The notes under the pieces: model-generated
The model's database searches: none
The model's input: only the letters and a program-made list of their open reading frames with translations
What the model was told of the DNA's origin: nothing
Made by a program: the position numbers and the translations under genes
NCBI GenBank assembly: GCA_000739535.1
Contig: DF820466.1
Span: 466,949-530,948, forward strand
Length of the DNA stretch: 64,000 nucleotides
DNA from: Candidatus Vecturithrix granuli
Lineage (GTDB): Bacteria > Moduliflexota > Moduliflexia > Moduliflexales > Moduliflexaceae
Direction of reading: 5' to 3'
Shown: positions 52,990 through 60,813 of the stretch, piece after piece
How the letters are laid out: the number at the start of each line of letters is the position of its first letter
Position numbering within the stretch: the stretch's first letter is position 1

Positions 52990-53071
52990 GCCATACTATC
53001 GGGGCTGTTCGTTGTCATGACTTCATGATAGAAAATTGATACCCTCCTTCTGGCGCACCGGATGGAACGCA

Positions 53072-53096
53072 GGCGCGGGGCCGAATGTCCCGCGCC
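53072..53096 (-). terminator. GC-rich hairpin after the seven-repeat gene
   Basis: GGCGCGGG (53072-53079) and CCCGCGCC (53089-53096) form a stem 10 bases beyond the stop of the propeller gene. It lacks a U-run. Confidence 0.4.
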
Positions 53097-53106
53097 CGTG
53101 TGGGGA

Positions 53107-54216
53107 TCACTTCGTCCAGAGCAAATAGGAATTGTCCTCTGTCCATTTTGCAATAGGGTAGGCTGGCGTGGTGCCGGCCGTATTGAACGTCCCCCCGGCA
53201 TAGAGCGAGCCGTCGCTCCCGACCGCCAATGCCCTGACCTCGCCGCTGCCTATGCCATCCCCCAGGGCCTCCCACGTTGTCCCGTTCCAGCGCGCCACTC
53301 GGTTCGCCGCCACGCCGCCGGCCGTGGTGAACTCTCCACCGACGTAAAGCTTGCCATCGCTCCCGGCCGCTAATGCATAAACTGTGCCATTCATGCCGGT
53401 TCCCAGGGCTTGCCAGGCAGTTCCGCTCCAGCGCGCCACTCGATTCACCGTCACACCCCCGGCCGTGATGAACTTTCCACCGGCGTAAAGTAGGCCGTCG
53501 CTTCCGATCGCCAATGCCGTGACTTCGTCGTTCATGCCGCTCCCCATGGCTTGCCATGCACTCCCAGTCCATCGCGCCACTCGGTTCACTGCCACACCGC
53601 TAGCTGTGGTAAAGTACCCTCCGGCGTAGAGCGTCCCGCTTCCGACTGCCAACGCATAGACGTCGCTGTCCATGCCGGTTCCCAGAGCCTGCCACGTACT
53701 CGTACTCGTATTCCAGCGCGCCACTCGGTTTGCCGCCACGCCTCCAGCCGTGGTAAACGCCCCGCCGGCGTAAAGCGTGCCATCACTCCCGACCGCCAAC
53801 GCATAGACCGTGCTGTTCACGCCATTCCCCAGAGTAGCCCAGGCACTCCCATTCCAGTAGGCTACCCTGAGCGCCGCCACGCTTCCAGCCGTGGTGAATG
53901 CCCCACCAGCATAAAGCGTGCCGCTGCTGCCGGCCGCCAACGCAAAGACTGTGCTGGTCATGCCATTTCCCATGTTAGCCCAGGCACTCCCATTCCAGTA
54001 GGCTACCCTGAGCGCCGCCACGCCGCCGGCTGTGGTAAAATACCCTCCGGCGTACAGCTTACCGTCGCTCCCAACCACCAACGCCCTGACCTGCTCATTC
54101 ATGCCGCTCCCCAGGGCTTGCCAGGCAGCCTGAACCGGCGTCACCGCCAGGCTCCATCCCAAGCAAACCAGTATGATGATTCTATAAATACCCGTCTGAT
54201 ATCGTTGTGTATTCAT
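53107..54216 (-). CDS. Secreted seven-repeat beta-propeller protein with YLLWTK tag
   Basis: This 369-residue protein has a signal peptide (1-30). Seven repeats of about 47 residues follow, each with the pattern W-x-x-L-G-x-G-M/V-x-x-x-V-x-A-L-A-V-G-S-D-G-x-L-Y-A-G-G-x-F-T-T-A-G-G-V. The repeats are nearly identical, which suggests recent expansion into a seven-bladed propeller. It ends D-N-S-Y-L-L-W-T-K. A decayed GEMM riboswitch lies about 330 bp upstream. CAGGAG precedes the ATG. Confidence 0.87.
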   Translation of the reverse strand: MNTQRYQTGIYRIIILVCLGWSLAVTPVQAAWQALGSGMNEQVRALVVGSDGKLYAGGYFTTAGGVAALRVAYWNGSAWANMGNGMTSTVFALAAGSSGTLYAGGAFTTAGSVAALRVAYWNGSAWATLGNGVNSTVYALAVGSDGTLYAGGAFTTAGGVAANRVARWNTSTSTWQALGTGMDSDVYALAVGSGTLYAGGYFTTASGVAVNRVARWTGSAWQAMGSGMNDEVTALAIGSDGLLYAGGKFITAGGVTVNRVARWSGTAWQALGTGMNGTVYALAAGSDGKLYVGGEFTTAGGVAANRVARWNGTTWEALGDGIGSGEVRALAVGSDGSLYAGGTFNTAGTTPAYPIAKWTEDNSYLLWTK

Positions 54217-54544
54217 GTATTTTTTCTCCTGTTACTTTTGCGGTGTGGCGAGACCCCCCTTCCCCCATCACCGATTGTTTGATTGTGACCGGGTTCTCCT
54301 GTCCCCTGTCTGCAAGATCTCGCTATCATTGGGCGGTGTTGAGCACCGCTGTAATGCCTTCAGCGGCGCTGATGAATTAAATAAACGATCTGTTCTGTGA
54401 TGTGTAGGCAAGTGTTCTGTCAGAAACAACATGTACATTGCTTAACTCAACTTTCGCACCCCGACTATCCTCAGACGAGTTACGAACAGAAAGTTCAGCG
54501 AACAATACACTCTGGAAACAAGGATCTTGACGTTTCATCAGATA

Positions 54545-54602
54545 CGGATAACCCGATCGATCCTCCTATAAACTCCGTAGATTTCCGTCCTTGCTTCACA
54601 TA
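54545..54602 (-). promoter_or_regulatory. Decayed GEMM riboswitch remnant
   Basis: The minus strand keeps GTGA, AGGACGGAAA, a CGGA stem side and GATCGGGTTATCC in the same order as riboswitch D, but the AAAGCTAAACC strand and the terminator hairpin are missing. I read it as a degenerate copy in front of the seven-repeat propeller gene. The remainder of the gap 54217-54735 shows nothing else. Confidence 0.5.
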
Positions 54603-54735
54603 GAATGATGAGATGATAAAAGTCAAGGATATTTCTGATAAATTTTACGTGGGAAGAGTGTTCTCTGCCAGGGGCATTGTATGGAACGCCTCTTTGAAAC
54701 TGCTACGCTTGTTTTCCGGATTCCAGGCGCATGTG

Positions 54736-55818
54736 TCACTTTGTCCAGAGCAGGTAATTATCCATCGAACTAACCGGCTGTGCCGGATCAAAGACAATGA
54801 CAGTATACGTGAAACTTCTGGGACTTCCGCCAATCAGCACATTAGAAACGCTAACCGTATATGTGACTAAATGTTCTGATGGCCATGTGGCATCATCTGC
54901 CATACCAAGAGGCCTCCAAACCAGTGTATTTTCTCCATAGCCTGTCACATACGTTTCCTGTGTCACCGAAATGGGACTTCCGTTTTGGGTCATTGTCACC
55001 GTAGCGCTTCCAAAATTAGCAGAAGCATAGGCAAATGACCATCGTGGATAGATGACCTGGTATGGGACATACCCAGGCGGGGGCCAGGCAACATACTCCT
55101 CTCGAGTGGTCGGTCGCGGGTCCCACGTATGCGAATCAAACACCCATAAGGCATTGGCTGCCCATTGATATCCGGGAGCGCTCGGAACATCTCCGGTTCC
55201 CATCAGTTGGGTTTGAGGATACAATACCCAACGCCGATGTCCGGCAGCAGAGTTACTGGAACCCTTGTCTTTCATGTAACCTGCGATATTATGGGTGAGG
55301 GTCGGATAGCCCATCCTGATGTTTGATTTTCCGGCGCCTTCTTTGCCCTCCTCCGTATAACATGTCCATGAAGAGTCAGGGTCATGGCTTAGTTGGCCGT
55401 TAACACTTATCATCAAAGCGGTTTGTTGATCTTTATTATTGTACTCATTGAAAAATGTCACTCCAGCAGGTATACCGGCCATGGCGCGAAAATAATTCAA
55501 CTCCAGGAGCATAACATCCTTAAACGCCTGAGTGGTCGTCCCTGCCGTACATGAAACATGATTTCCCGTCCAGCCCATTGCGACCCCCTCAGAGCCGACA
55601 TAGTGACTGTAATACAGGTCTCTCGACGCTTGCCAGTTCTGAGGATTCACACTCAGGGCTCTAGTAGCGCGAGTGATGGTCCCTATATCTTCTTGCGGGA
55701 GTGGTGTTGCGGGAAATGTGGGGGGAATGCCTAACTGGATAGTCTCCGAAAAAGCTGTCAGAGAAAGCATACATAAACAACCGATCAGACAGAAGAGATG
55801 ATACATCATTTTTTTCAT
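54736..55818 (-). CDS. Secreted CAP-domain protein with YLLWTK tag
   Basis: This 360-residue protein has a signal peptide (1-24). A CAP/SCP-PR1-like domain (about 60-215) carries M-L-L-E-L-N-Y-F-R-A-M-A-G, Q-T-A-L-M-I-S-V-N-G-Q-L-S-H and G-H-R-R-W-V-L-Y-P with His residues at the expected metal site. A beta-sandwich follows (about 250-350). It ends S-M-D-N-Y-L-L-W-T-K. CAP proteins are secreted and often bind lipids or act on cell walls; the activity here is unknown. AGGAGG precedes the ATG. Confidence 0.87.
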   Translation of the reverse strand: MKKMMYHLFCLIGCLCMLSLTAFSETIQLGIPPTFPATPLPQEDIGTITRATRALSVNPQNWQASRDLYYSHYVGSEGVAMGWTGNHVSCTAGTTTQAFKDVMLLELNYFRAMAGIPAGVTFFNEYNNKDQQTALMISVNGQLSHDPDSSWTCYTEEGKEGAGKSNIRMGYPTLTHNIAGYMKDKGSSNSAAGHRRWVLYPQTQLMGTGDVPSAPGYQWAANALWVFDSHTWDPRPTTREEYVAWPPPGYVPYQVIYPRWSFAYASANFGSATVTMTQNGSPISVTQETYVTGYGENTLVWRPLGMADDATWPSEHLVTYTVSVSNVLIGGSPRSFTYTVIVFDPAQPVSSMDNYLLWTK

Positions 55819-55933
55819 ATTACGAACCTCCTGACTTCGTTTATGTTACTCTTAAAAAAAGCTGATTCAGCTAAAGAAATGTGAAATCCTCCGGTACTGT
55901 TGTCAAGCAAAATTATGGAATTTATATGGGCAT

Positions 55934-58321
55934 TCAGCGCGTCCACAGCAAATAACTGGGCACGGCTTCAATATGCAAGTAATTAATATAGCCGATCTGG
56001 TCATACTTGCCCATCTGGAGCGAGAGTTTTTTATCTTTCACGGTCACGGTTTTGGTGCGGGTAATCCAACTGTTATTGGTCGTTTCACTATTTATAAAGC
56101 TCACGCCCTCGATCACGATGGTATGGTATCTGGTGCTACTGCGCGACCCGACACAGACAGTCACATTGTACGTACCGTTTGGCAGATCGAATTCGAACAC
56201 ATCTTCACGGCTATAATCATTAATCACGGCGCTGCCCAACAGTTTTTTGGGCTCCGGATCGACCCATTGATCCCAGGCGGTATAAAAATTGGCCGACGGC
56301 ACGTCCGCCGCCCGATACCAGCCATAACCCAGACTCGGACTATACAGAGTGTTGCCAATCTTCATATACGTGCGGCCGTTCACAATCAGCGGATTGTCGG
56401 TGGGCTGGCCGGCCGGATCTTGAAAATTGATGTAATAATTCCCCGGCGCGCCGTTTGATCTGGAATGTACGGACGCCGGCGCAATGTCCGGGATGGTCGC
56501 AATTTCGCCGCTGAGTTTGAGTCCGATCAGCCGCCGCAGGTTATACATGAACTCGCTGTCGCGCGTGTAAGAGGTTGGCATCCCAATCACTTTATTCACC
56601 TGCGCATCGGCGGCATTGCTGACATCCGGCTGCGGTTGACCACCGTTTAATAAATAGAAATATTCATAATCTTCTAACCCGTCACGGATCATTTCTAAAC
56701 GGATAGAAGGGACAAAACGGTGGCCGTTTGAGCCATAAGTAATATTGGTATTTGCCTCTGAAGGGGGATACATCAAGAACATTTCGCCGTTCTGGCCGTT
56801 CGGGTTCGGCGAAGTCCAGGGGTTACTGCTCCAGTCATTAAAGGTATAATAAGCGACGCCACGCACGCGGTATTTCCATAAGAACCAGCCCAGGAATTTG
56901 CCTTCAATGGCCGGATGATCGAGAGTAATCGAATTAAAGCGCGGCAAGTAGGTGCTTTTGAGAAAGTAAATCCAGCTTTCCTCGCTGTTATTTTTCAGGC
57001 GCTGCTGTGAGAGCGCCGGATTGAAATGCAGGCCAAAGTGCGGCAACCAGATGTCAATTTGATGATTATAGAAATAATTGGCGTGGTTGTAGATTTCCGG
57101 TTTGGGTTCCTCTGAAACCATCAATTTGAGATTAGGCGCGTATTGTTTCAGATAACGGGAATACCAGGCTACAGCGTCATAATCCGCCTGATTCTGGGGT
57201 TCATTCGCAAAATAGTAATACGCTCTACTCAGATAACCCTTTGCGTTGAGATAATTCTGCATGGCGGTCATATATTGGAACCATTTTTGATTGTAAGCAG
57301 AAGAGGGATTATTGCCGGTGTACCAGTCGCTCGTCGTGCGGGTCTGGCTGCAGAACGTGGAAGGGCGTTGATCGGCGGACGCATCGTTATTCTGAAAGGT
57401 CGCCGCCATAAACGAGGGAAAACCGACGCCGCCATTAAAAGGCTGAGTAAATGTGCTGCTCATCAGACCAGTCCCATTCAGATAGCGCGCCGCTGGTTGT
57501 TCAAAACCCCAGATGCCTTCGTTGTCGGTGAAGGTGCCGCTACAGTTGTAGTCAATATACGGCGCGGCGCCATTCGTGGTCAATCCGCCTGACCAGAGTA
57601 CCGAGCTGGGCACCAGCCGGTGGTCAATCAGAAATTTCTTCATTTTATCCACATACATCCAGTAGTCCGCACCTGTGCCAGAGACGCTATATTTCGCCAG
57701 AATTGTTTGATGGCTAAAATTCATCTGGGAATTAACGTGTAGTTGCGCCGGAAGTGTAAAATTGAACACGTGCAGGCGCACCGGAATAGCGACGCCGCCA
57801 ATCGTTACATTCGTCGTATAATTCCCGGCAGCCGTGGTTGACGGCACATACACATTAATCCAAAAAGCGGTATTTTGACTGGCGGTTACACTGATGGAGG
57901 CTCCACTCGCGATCGGCCATAAGGGATCGGGATTCGCACCGGTCTTCCCAAGATAATCCGTCGCTGTGGTGACATTGATGTATTTGACCTGGAATAATTC
58001 GGTGGTAATCCCTGTTCCAAAACTTCCCATCGTGACCGTCACATTCCCTGATGATGTTGGCTTCACGATGATTTGAAACGGCTCGAATTCCCTTTTGGCG
58101 GCATAGACTTTGACAATTGAGCCAGTATCGGTGGGCACAGCGTCGGTCTTAAACACGCGCTCACTGGGCGGAGTTGTCCAGAACTGATACGCCGACGTAG
58201 ATTGCGTGAGTTTGAAGGTATAATCTTCAGTCTGCGCATTGCCTGCGATTGGCCGCAGCAAGATGACAAGTACGCTCAATATGATAACATTGAACCTGTT
58301 GATGATCATAGCGTTGTTCAT
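55934..58321 (-). CDS. Secreted DUF4091-type glycoside hydrolase-like protein with YLLWTR tag
   Basis: The protein has 795 residues from the ATG at 58321 (in-frame sequence further upstream has no signal-peptide character). A signal peptide (about 1-31) is followed by a beta-sandwich (to about 180). The catalytic-like TIM barrel (about 190-570) ends with R-L-E-M-I-R-D-G-L-E-D-Y-E-Y-F-Y-L-L, the DUF4091 signature. A C-terminal carbohydrate-binding-like domain (about 640-785) follows. It ends A-V-P-S-Y-L-L-W-T-R with TGA. It is likely to act on polysaccharide. Confidence 0.88.
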   Translation of the reverse strand: MNNAMIINRFNVIILSVLVILLRPIAGNAQTEDYTFKLTQSTSAYQFWTTPPSERVFKTDAVPTDTGSIVKVYAAKREFEPFQIIVKPTSSGNVTVTMGSFGTGITTELFQVKYINVTTATDYLGKTGANPDPLWPIASGASISVTASQNTAFWINVYVPSTTAAGNYTTNVTIGGVAIPVRLHVFNFTLPAQLHVNSQMNFSHQTILAKYSVSGTGADYWMYVDKMKKFLIDHRLVPSSVLWSGGLTTNGAAPYIDYNCSGTFTDNEGIWGFEQPAARYLNGTGLMSSTFTQPFNGGVGFPSFMAATFQNNDASADQRPSTFCSQTRTTSDWYTGNNPSSAYNQKWFQYMTAMQNYLNAKGYLSRAYYYFANEPQNQADYDAVAWYSRYLKQYAPNLKLMVSEEPKPEIYNHANYFYNHQIDIWLPHFGLHFNPALSQQRLKNNSEESWIYFLKSTYLPRFNSITLDHPAIEGKFLGWFLWKYRVRGVAYYTFNDWSSNPWTSPNPNGQNGEMFLMYPPSEANTNITYGSNGHRFVPSIRLEMIRDGLEDYEYFYLLNGGQPQPDVSNAADAQVNKVIGMPTSYTRDSEFMYNLRRLIGLKLSGEIATIPDIAPASVHSRSNGAPGNYYINFQDPAGQPTDNPLIVNGRTYMKIGNTLYSPSLGYGWYRAADVPSANFYTAWDQWVDPEPKKLLGSAVINDYSREDVFEFDLPNGTYNVTVCVGSRSSTRYHTIVIEGVSFINSETTNNSWITRTKTVTVKDKKLSLQMGKYDQIGYINYLHIEAVPSYLLWTR

Positions 58322-58381
58322 AATTAATGAAACTCCATATTTAAATATTTTGTTGTTCCGGGAACCTGCCTGTACATATTT

Positions 58382-58422
58382 CACCTGTCTGTGTGCAATA
58401 CACAGGCAGACACAGACAGGTG
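58382..58422. repeat. 13-bp perfect inverted repeat upstream of the DUF4091 gene
   Basis: CACCTGTCTGTGT (58382-58394) and ACACAGACAGGTG (58410-58422) flank a 15-base loop, 60 bp upstream of the start codon. It could be an operator or a leader hairpin; no GEMM features are present. Confidence 0.6.
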
Positions 58423-58520
58423 GGTCTTCTAAACTCTCGAAACAACAGAACAACAAAAATTGGAAACCTGTCAATAAAAAACCATTACTTTTCAGCGATA
58501 ATTGTCAGAATCAGCGATAA

Positions 58521-58635
58521 GGTAGTGGTATCCTGTACATGATGCACGTTCCCTGAGCGAAGTCGAAGGGAACGCCTGCGTGCTCGTCTCGACTCCGCTC
58601 GACGACCGGTCATCATGTACAAGGTAGCCACTACC
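58521..58635. mobile_element. 115-bp MITE, copy 2, at the end of the VanZ-like gene
   Basis: The element has the same ends, length and core as the copy at 2307-2421 (a few base differences), in the same orientation. It is flanked by an exact 8-bp duplication, AGCGATAA (58513-58520 and 58636-58643). It falls at the stop codon of the VanZ-like gene; the element now supplies W and TAG in place of the original TGA. Confidence 0.9.
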
Positions 58636-59131
58636 AGCGATAATTGTCAGAATTTTTTTCCGAAAACCAATAGGAGATATAAGAGATGGAATGTAAGATC
58701 CGAAATTTCTTCAAAACCTTTGATCGCCCAGAGGTTCTGGTAAGCAGCCAATAATCTAACATCGCCGCCATATATGCCAGAAACGCGCCAAAAGTATCTG
58801 CGGCCACATCATGCAAGCTGCAATGCCGGTTGGGAACGAAATATTGATGGAATTCATCTGTAATGCCATAGGCGATTGCGATGAATGTCCCGAGAAGACA
58901 GACAAGATGCCAACGCTGAAAATCTTCGACTTTGCTTTTCAACAGATATTGCGACAGCAAGAGCCGGATCAACAATAATGTCAGTAGAAAATATTCCAGA
59001 GCATGAAGCACGTAATCCGGAATCTCGCCGCTAATCTGAGGGTTCGGCAGCGAAGAAACATAAAAGATCGTAATCATATAGCCCAGCGGCGGCAGCCAGA
59101 ACCAGAAAATATGATGGATACACTGTTTCAT
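58631..59131 (-). CDS. VanZ-like membrane protein
   Basis: The protein has 166 residues from the ATG at 59131, with four to five hydrophobic helices. The VanZ-like motif region has D-E-F-H-Q-Y-F-V-P-N-R near residues 90-100 and D-V-A-A-D-T-F-G-A-F following. The function of this family is poorly defined. Its last residue and stop are supplied by the MITE inserted here. A palindrome of the GGAGTG family lies between a GGAG and the ATG, so initiation may be affected. A longer frame to 59182 begins inside that palindrome. Confidence 0.82.
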   Translation of the reverse strand: MKQCIHHIFWFWLPPLGYMITIFYVSSLPNPQISGEIPDYVLHALEYFLLTLLLIRLLLSQYLLKSKVEDFQRWHLVCLLGTFIAIAYGITDEFHQYFVPNRHCSLHDVAADTFGAFLAYMAAMLDYWLLTRTSGRSKVLKKFRILHSISYISYWFSEKNSDNYRW

Positions 59132-59136
59132 AAGAC

Positions 59137-59186
59137 AGGCTGTCAAAGCTCGACTTTGACAGCCAAAAATGAGCTTTGACACTCCT
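59137..59186. repeat. Short palindrome of the GGAGTG family
   Basis: GCTGTCAAAGCTCGACTTTGACAGC forms one hairpin, next to a TGAGCTTTGACACTCC segment. The GGAGTG end and AGCT core relate it to the elements at 0.05, 24.4 and 51.6 kb. Confidence 0.55.
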
Positions 59187-59191
59187 AATGA

Positions 59192-60496
59192 TCACATCCA
59201 GGATCTCAACAATAAAAAATAGAGAAATGAACCAACTAGCAGCACCAACAGAGGTTTCCACAGTTGACGATAAATTCCTCGAAAATCGGCTTTGAAATAC
59301 TCCTGGGTAAAGACCAGGCACACATGCAGCGGTGACGCCATCATTCCGATGAAACCGGCGATAAATCCGAGAATCAAATACGGAATGATGTTCTGCTCGA
59401 TCTGAAGCTCGTGAAAGAGGGAGATCAATACCGGAAACGAGGTGCCGACAAACGCAACGGCAATGCCTGAAAGCCCCCCGGCGATCATCGGGATAAGGAT
59501 AAGCACGAGTAAAAACGGAATGTGCTGCGATGCGAGAAATGCACTGAGATCATTGACCGCCTGACTATCTACCAACACCTGCTTAAACATGTAAATGCTA
59601 CAAATCATGTAGATCATCTTGAGCAATCCCTTATCAAACAGAATGTTACGAATCATGTCGCCCGATACCGAGTTCTTATGCCAGATATACAGGATACTGA
59701 CTATCAGCGATAGTACTAAAGGCAGTTCGGTTGGAATATTTATAAAAGCCGGAATACGCTGTTGTAAGATCGTCAGTAGTCCGCTTCCGAAGATTGCTCC
59801 GATAATTACGATGATAATAGGGACCAATTCTTGCAGAAAGCTTTTCAACCGACGCGGAGCGGCATTGCGAGAATTGACCGCCATGTTCACCGGCATGTTC
59901 CTGAGCAAGAATATATACCCTGCGGTAAGAGAAATCAGTGTTAACGGGAACGACCGGCTGACAAAGGCCCAGATACTGACAGACGACATGGAAGCGGCGA
60001 GCAGCAAACCGGGATAAAGCGGCCAGGTAAATTCCCAGACATGCCGAAACCAGTAATTCAATACAGACTTGGTTTCGGGGTCCAGGTTGTGTTCATTGCC
60101 CAATTCATCCACCATTGGCGCGGAGAAGATCGCGCCGCCCGGCATGGGAAGCAAGCCGATTAATGAAGGAAAGACGATCAAATTAAATTTGGGATTTTTC
60201 ACTAAGCCCTGAAAAGATGAGAGCAGCCGTTTCATCTGTTCAACTCGCTCTAAAGAGCGACTTAGAATGAGAATAAGGACCACAATCGCGCTCAACATGA
60301 TCGTTCTGATTTGCGCCAGACCTGCGCCCATAGAGGCAAGAATTTCCACCGGATTCATGCGACACCAGAATCCTAATAGTATAGAGCCTGCGAGCAAGGC
60401 CGTACCTAAGTGATATTTACGACGGATCAAAAAGAGTATCAGGCTAAACACTCCGACAATTTTGAGAATAATAGGGATGTTCCAAAAAAATTCCAT
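59192..60496 (-). CDS. DUF401-family membrane transporter-like protein
   Basis: This 434-residue protein has about eleven hydrophobic helices. Typical DUF401 segments are L-P-M-P-G-G-A-I-F-S-A-P (residues about 115-126), L-N-Y-W-F-R-H-V-W-E-F-T-W-P-L-Y-P-G and M-A-S-P-L-H-V-C-L-V-F-T-Q-E-Y-F near the C terminus. The family is related to anion/gluconate-type carriers. The substrate is unknown. It lies upstream of the VanZ-like gene on the same strand. Confidence 0.82.
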   Translation of the reverse strand: MEFFWNIPIILKIVGVFSLILFLIRRKYHLGTALLAGSILLGFWCRMNPVEILASMGAGLAQIRTIMLSAIVVLILILSRSLERVEQMKRLLSSFQGLVKNPKFNLIVFPSLIGLLPMPGGAIFSAPMVDELGNEHNLDPETKSVLNYWFRHVWEFTWPLYPGLLLAASMSSVSIWAFVSRSFPLTLISLTAGYIFLLRNMPVNMAVNSRNAAPRRLKSFLQELVPIIIVIIGAIFGSGLLTILQQRIPAFINIPTELPLVLSLIVSILYIWHKNSVSGDMIRNILFDKGLLKMIYMICSIYMFKQVLVDSQAVNDLSAFLASQHIPFLLVLILIPMIAGGLSGIAVAFVGTSFPVLISLFHELQIEQNIIPYLILGFIAGFIGMMASPLHVCLVFTQEYFKADFRGIYRQLWKPLLVLLVGSFLYFLLLRSWM

Positions 60497-60813
60497 AGTT
60501 GCCCATTGTGATAAAAATGTTCATAATCTTCCCCTCAAAAAGGGGCATTTCCAATTCTATATTCTATTGCTGGCAACATGGCAAGGAAGTCAAGGAGTTT
60601 ACCATTTTTTTTGAAAAACACAAAAAGTTCACGATTTTTCTTGCATTTTCCGCTTGTAGCTATATGTAGAATTTGAAGTTGAGAGTAAAATTTCCGATCC
60701 TTCTGGTTCTTCCGTACCATTTCGCGAACGATCGAGATTTCTTATGAGAAATCCTTGTAGTTCCAAACGGGAGGGGTTTCAGAGAGTTCTATTGACAGGA
60801 AGGGAAAAAGATC
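60497..60813 (+). other. AT-rich divergent intergenic region
   Basis: No gene is visible. A short hairpin GATTTCT/AGAAATC lies near 60738-60755, followed by CCTTGTAGTT, a fragment of the GAAACTACAAGG repeat family. The promoters of both flanking genes must lie here, but I cannot place them. Confidence 0.4.

Noticed and set aside
33409-55960. The conserved 3' ends (TGGACGAAGTGA-like) as a DNA-level integration site or shared terminator
   Set aside because: Codons differ synonymously at every degenerate position, and sequence beyond the stop is not conserved between genes.
58382-58422. A fifth intact riboswitch before the DUF4091 gene
   Set aside because: It is only a perfect inverted repeat; no GGACGGAAAGC or GCCGGGT strands are present.
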